64,000 nt of DNA from Metallyticus violacea. Its lineage: Eukaryota; Arthropoda; Insecta; Mantodea; Metallyticidae. Below the pieces are notes generated by a model. The model did no database searches, was not told the origin of the DNA, and saw nothing but the letters and a program-made list of their open reading frames with translations. Of the stretch, positions 59,707 to 64,000 are shown piece after piece. The stretch lies in NCBI GenBank assembly GCA_030762175.1, contig CM060846.1, positions 241,275,512-241,339,511 on the forward strand. The letters are read 5' to 3'. Made by a program: the position numbers and the translations under genes. The stretch's first letter is position 1. Each line of letters starts with the position of its first letter.

Positions 59707-59751
59707 GAGCAACTGAAGATGGGAGAGATTCTCCCGAAACTCGTCTTACTT
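59707..59751 (+). ncRNA. Hammerhead ribozyme-like motif, PLE-3 right arm
   Basis: Plus strand: GAGCAA, CTGAAGA (59713-59719), helix II GGGAGA/TCTCCC (6 bp) with a gat loop, GAAAC (59736-59740), then TCGTC and TTACTT pairing partly with GAGCAA. The GTC cleavage triplet is the preferred hammerhead site. Confidence 0.7.
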
Positions 59752-59807
59752 TTATGTAAGTGAATGGAGTATAGTGTAAGAAATGTGAATACATGAGTTG
59801 AGGTTAG

Positions 59808-60387
59808 ATTGCCACTCCATTGTCAACAGCTTCGTAAGTACAATATTTAAGTAAAATGCTGCTTAGCAAATCCTGAGATTAATCTCTCTCCCTGTGTCTT
59901 ATATGGTATTGCAAACATAGGCTCAGGACCAAGAAACTTGTCATTCATGCTTTTCTTAACTAAAGCAATATATCAATTTAAATTTGAATGACTTCCTCAT
60001 AAATTATTTGTTATATAATATATAAATTATTTCTACCTAATATAACACGAGATACACTCTCAGAGGAAAAATAACACTTTTTCCAGCCATAGAGTTCTAC
60101 CAGTTATGAATCCCTCTATACATGCCTAGTCCTTTCATTCGAGTTAGGTAAAGCAGAGTCCTAGCTCTACTACTCCCTTGTAGGTTATCTGCACCTGTAC
60201 ATTATTTCATAAATAATTTTTTATATATATATACACACACATACATACATTTAAAAATTGACAGGATATCGACAATATTACATGAAACAAATATTCCAGG
60301 TGATTCAAACTGTGAGTAGAGAAAGTATTGACATTGTCCAATAGGTAGCATGACATGGTTATCAAAATTACAGCATATACACAATGA
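59808..60387. other. Unassigned DNA with a short TA/CA run
   Basis: A (TA)n/(CA)n run lies at 60221-60250. Nothing else was seen. Confidence 0.45.
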
Positions 60388-60730
60388 CAACACCCTTAGC
60401 TGTTTGCACCATTGAGGAACAGTAAGGAGTCATTAGATTTTTATGGTATGAGAGCTTGAAAATTCATGAAATGCATAAAGAATGCTGCCTGTATTGGTAA
60501 GAGAAGTGTGTACAAGTGGGTAGATGCATTTAAAAATGGGTGAACAACAGTGATGAGCAACATTGGTTGTCCTAGTACAACAGTCTCTGTGAAAATGGTG
60601 TAGACTGGTGCCATTATTTGTGAAAATTAGCACATTGCTTTAGAAGTCCTGTCGAAGGATTTGGATTTCAACATCAGTTCTGCACATGCTACTGTCAGGT
60701 ATTGCAAGTTTTGTGCATGATGAGTATCTC
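60388..60730 (+). pseudogene. mariner transposase N-terminal fragment
   Basis: Plus-strand frames read MTTPLAVCTIEEQ, a stop, GVIRFLWYESLKIHEMHK and then, frame-shifted, the equivalents of KVYQWV..F..G and RSGRPTTVS (near 60565-60590), and SSAHATVR-like sequence near 60685. This is the helix-turn-helix half of a mariner transposase of the same broad type as the fold-back element. No catalytic domain or terminal repeats were seen. Confidence 0.55.
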
Positions 60731-61209
60731 ATTTACTCATGCTGCTCAGTTGATGATGTACTTCAATATTTCTTTTCTTGCCTGCTTGGTGCTTAATAAT
60801 AGAAATGTGCTGATTAATTAACCTCTTACACAATATAAATGTATACAAATTTCCAAGTTTAAATGTGCCGAAGTAATATGGACACATTAGATGTTCTGCA
60901 TGCAAATCAAGAGATAATAAATTTAGCAACTCTAAAACAGCCCCTTAAAATACATCACTTCTTGTGGAAGTGACAGAAACATGAGTGATTGTACATGTAT
61001 GGGATCAATGCTTTGAGCAGGTCTGGAGCATTGAAGGTAAGACATATGTAATAAACATTCTGTCTTTCAAAGGACACATAGAGAAGACGAAGGAGTTTTG
61101 TTTCACTTGGTAAGCATTCTTAAGCGATACAAATACAGAGGAATGAAAAGGACCTTGCATTCAGCCTAAGAAGATAGGATAAGGGGGGTTTAATAGAGTT
61201 TAACAACCT
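60731..61209. other. Unassigned DNA
   Basis: No recognised feature lies before the LINE 3' end. Confidence 0.45.
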
Positions 61210-63990
61210 TCGGCATGTCAGCCTATAAGGCTTATTATGCTACCCCATTGGAAGAGATGCCTTCATTGTTTCCCAAAGTCTATTCCTTGAACAAGTTGCA
61301 GTATCTTTGTTCAAATGTTAGCACCTGTTCCTAGCTTTCCTGGTTATAGAAAGAGTAAGCTTTTATCTTACCAGGAATGGGCACTCAAAACAATATATGT
61401 GAGGCAGTCTCCTCATCCTGTTTGCACAGATGGGTTTATCTTTACAGAGTTCCACTTTTCATAGATGTTTCTAAACTGACCATGTCCAGTAATTAATGTA
61501 ACTACTACAACTCATCTATTCAATTTGAGGAGACAAGAAGAGCGTTACTTGGACCTAAGACTAATTCCCTAGCTTGTATTTGTCCAGGATAGGTTTCCCA
61601 TCTAAGATGGTGTATTTCCTTTGCCCTAGTTTTACCACAGTTTGGCAGTACTTATTTTGATTCTGATAGATTCAGGGCCAACAAAGGGTGTTTTGAATCC
61701 TTTCTGGCCAGCTAGTCTGCTATTTCATTTCCTTAAATGTACCAACGTCCCAAAACCCACTGCAGTTCAAGCCTGTTGCTAGATGCTAGGATATTTAGGA
61801 TTCCCATACCAGTTTAAATTTAACCTGATCTGAGTAAAGTGCTTTTAAGTCACTTTGACTATCTGGGAGGATGAGAATTTGTCGACCATGGTAAACTTTC
61901 TGAAGTCCCCTAAAAGCACAGTTCAGGACAGCAAATACATCTGCCTGAAAAACTGTGCAGTTTTTTCTAAAGTTTATACTAATGTTTGTCTCTGGATATA
62001 AGCTAGACATGCCTGCACCTGATTGTATCCCTATTTGGGATTCTTTTTCAAACTACAAAAGTTGGTTATGCTATTTTTATACATGATTCCTTACATCCAG
62101 TCTTCTCAAGATCCAAGAGTTAACTTAAATGGAAGGAGAGAATAGTACTGAGTGTTCTTTAGTTCAAACCTCATGCTCAGTGCTGGAATATCCAAGAAAT
62201 TTAGAATGGAGGTATGCCGAGTTGTTGCAAAACTGCTTCTCCAGTTCCCTGTTTGTACCAAGAGATTATGCAGTAAGCCTAGCCTCCATTTGTAAATAGA
62301 TGTCAATGGGAGGGAAACCCAACAGTCTCCAATGTAATGGGTAGAGTAATTCTGCAGGCCCCTGTAACACATAGACATGCTAGTCTTTGTAGTGTGCTAT
62401 AGTACATTTTAATGTTTTCTGCCACCAAACGATGGCGCAATAAGATATCTGGCACCTAACCATTGCAACATATAGCCAATGGCTTATGTATGATATAGAT
62501 TCCAAGTTGATGGTCACAAGGGACCACATGGCTAAAGAGAAAATATTGTAAATATGATTGTTCCAGGCCACTTTCGTATCATGTACAAAGCCTAGATATT
62601 TAAATGACTTAGCATATTCCAGGATTAAATTGCCTGGAGATTTCTTGGGCCTTTTAGATTTTTCCTGTTAGTAAAACGGACAACAACCGTTTTCCCAGGA
62701 TTGATATACAGACCCTCCTGCATGCACCAGTTATGAATTTTTCTCAGCCCACAATTTATCATGTCTGAGAGTTTATTAGTGAATTTCTCAAATATAATCA
62801 TTGCTATGTCATCCACATAACCTTGTATTTAATATCCTTCCTGGGTCATATCTTGGGGTAGATCATCCACCATGAGACTCCAAAAAAAGGGGAAGGTTGG
62901 CAGCTGCAAAGAGTGTCGTTGACCCCTTTTTCTGAGTTGCCAAGAAAATCTTTTGGCCTTAATACACACTTTTATTATATACTGTGAGGGCTGTATGGTA
63001 CTCCCTCCAGCTCTTTTTGCTTTGTTAAAGAGATGTCTTACTCTGCCTCTCTTTCACTCAAGGTCTTTTGTCCACCATATCAATTTCTTGGATTTTAACT
63101 GTGATTGCATGGAGCATTATCATGATTAGCAGTTTTAACTACATTAACATTAAATGATATTAGTTATGATCCAAAAGTGATGGTTCATCCAAGAACCTAC
63201 AATCAGTAATCTCAGTACTGATATACTTAGTGGTAAAAGAAATGTCAAAAACCTCCTGTCTTACATGATTAGCAAAATGGGTTTGTTGCCAACATTATGT
63301 ATAGATTATTGGAGAGCAGAAGATCTAAAAGGTATTCATCCCTTTTATTGATGGCTTTACTACCCCATATTTTGTGGTGAGAGTTAGTGTCACCCAAAGA
63401 TAGTCTGTTCCCCTCTCTGAGTACAGCGTGCAACCAATTGTTCTAGTTCTCTAGTGGGTGGATTAATGCCATTGTAAGGGAGATAAACAGAGCTCAGTAC
63501 CAGGCTTTTCTTTTCTCCCTTCACATTCCAGTCAATTTTCACCAAGGTAAGGTCATTAGAACAGAATTTTAGAAGAGGTTAGCACTGAATTCCATTGTGA
63601 ATAAGAATACAACATCTATATTGATTGCCCTTGCTGCAATGTATTAACTTACCTTGACATTCCTCTTGCTCTGTAATTCGTACCCTGTTAATCCAGGGTG
63701 CTTGAATCAGGGATAGGCTGATTCCTTTTTCATTAAGTTTGTTGGAAGTTGGTCTGAAAAGACCTCTAGGGACATCTTTGGCTAGAATTACAATAGTGAT
63801 TCTTTCAAGGCCCAAAGAGGCTCTCTTTCCCAGATCTTTTATGTTCTTCGTAATTTCCTTGACTCCCAAGCAGATGAGTGTTTGCCCCAATGTGTCAGAT
63901 TTGGAACTAATAGTATTCTGATTCTTAAGCATCTTAATGATATTTTTAGGGTCAGTTTTAGTGAACATTTTTGGTGTATTAAATAGCACC
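61210..63990 (-). pseudogene. I-group LINE ORF2 with RNase H domain, degenerate
   Basis: The minus strand, running in from the right edge, encodes an endonuclease start (63579-63760: GISLSLIQAPWI, YRCCILIHNGIQC, equivalent to the family's LIQEPW and RxCI). Endonuclease relics continue to about 63200. RT follows at 62625-62830: GYVDDIAMIIFEKF (catalytic YVDD) and INPGKTVVVRFT. The thumb is at 62390-62510: LYVAMVRCQISYCAIVWWQK. RNase H is at 61795-62010: VFQADVFAVLNCAFRG and ILILPDSQSDLKALYS. The tail near 61400-61500 reads LITGHGQFR with a broken zinc knuckle. Middle RT motifs are missing or unreadable. It is the same kind of element as the fragment at 47260-48250. Confidence 0.8.
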
Positions 63991-64000
63991 TTAGTTGTTC

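Larger units (their letters stand above)
58813..59807. mobile_element. PLE-3: two head-to-head GIY-YIG ends forming a 489-bp inverted repeat
   Basis: Left arm 58813-59301 and right arm 59319-59807 are equal in length with no net indels, around a 17-nt spacer. Each arm encodes a PLE C-terminus reading outward: SGIYE[IL]KCADCEQSYIGK, NLEIRRKGHFRNIRF, AHFWTKNHEIKPG, LELSTWEKIFILK, FEFPPIG. On the plus strand this runs 59328-59716; on the minus strand 59300-58904, with no stops in the minus arm after the start. The RT is absent in both. Each arm ends in a hammerhead-like motif and the shared tail cttacttttatgtaagtg. Inverted partial copies are a known habit of Penelope-like elements. Confidence 0.9.

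Overview
The window looks like AT-rich intergenic and intronic DNA from an arthropod, most likely an insect with a large, repeat-filled genome. The evidence is the mix of elements: several LINE clades, Penelope-like elements (PLEs), BEL/Pao, three mariner-type families, Tigger/pogo, piggyBac and tRNA-derived SINEs, all broken by stops and frameshifts. Long, phase-consistent introns fit the same picture. There is no bacterial-style gene organisation, CRISPR array or operon, and I found no intact long ORF.

Host gene: three short minus-strand exons (57099-57318, 33016-33222, 5428-5526) have good splice sites, are fully open, and join in phase (phase 2 at both internal junctions). If they are consecutive, the gene has introns of about 24 and 27 kb, filled by most of the repeats listed here. 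The last exon ends inside what looks like a RanBP2/NZF zinc finger. I cannot name the gene. A possible plus-strand exon lies at 12262-12471.

Layout: 1-3630 is a minus-strand L1-like LINE with a SINE in its RT active-site region. 8230-10860 holds two PLEs meeting at a rearranged junction. 16.1-17.4 kb is a piggyBac remnant. 18-25 kb holds SINEs, LINE fragments and a Tigger copy with a SINE inside it. 30.8-32.3 kb is a mariner-superfamily element with a 41-residue D-D spacing. 33.3-33.9 kb is an SGNH-like ORF remnant. 34.5-38.9 kb is a degraded BEL/Pao element. 40.3-42.1 kb holds two degenerate transposon-like ORFs. 45.6-48.3 kb is a SINE, a DD34D mariner and a LINE RNase H fragment. 50-55.6 kb is an R1-like LINE. 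57.5-59.8 kb holds two large inverted-repeat structures, one mariner-derived and one PLE-derived. 60.4-64 kb is a mariner fragment and an RNase H-bearing LINE.

The most interesting signal is a hammerhead-ribozyme-like core (CTGAAGA, stem, GAAAC) at five PLE ends. PLE hammerheads are an established phenomenon, so this is a strong instance rather than a new class. No unambiguous, previously undescribed system was found.
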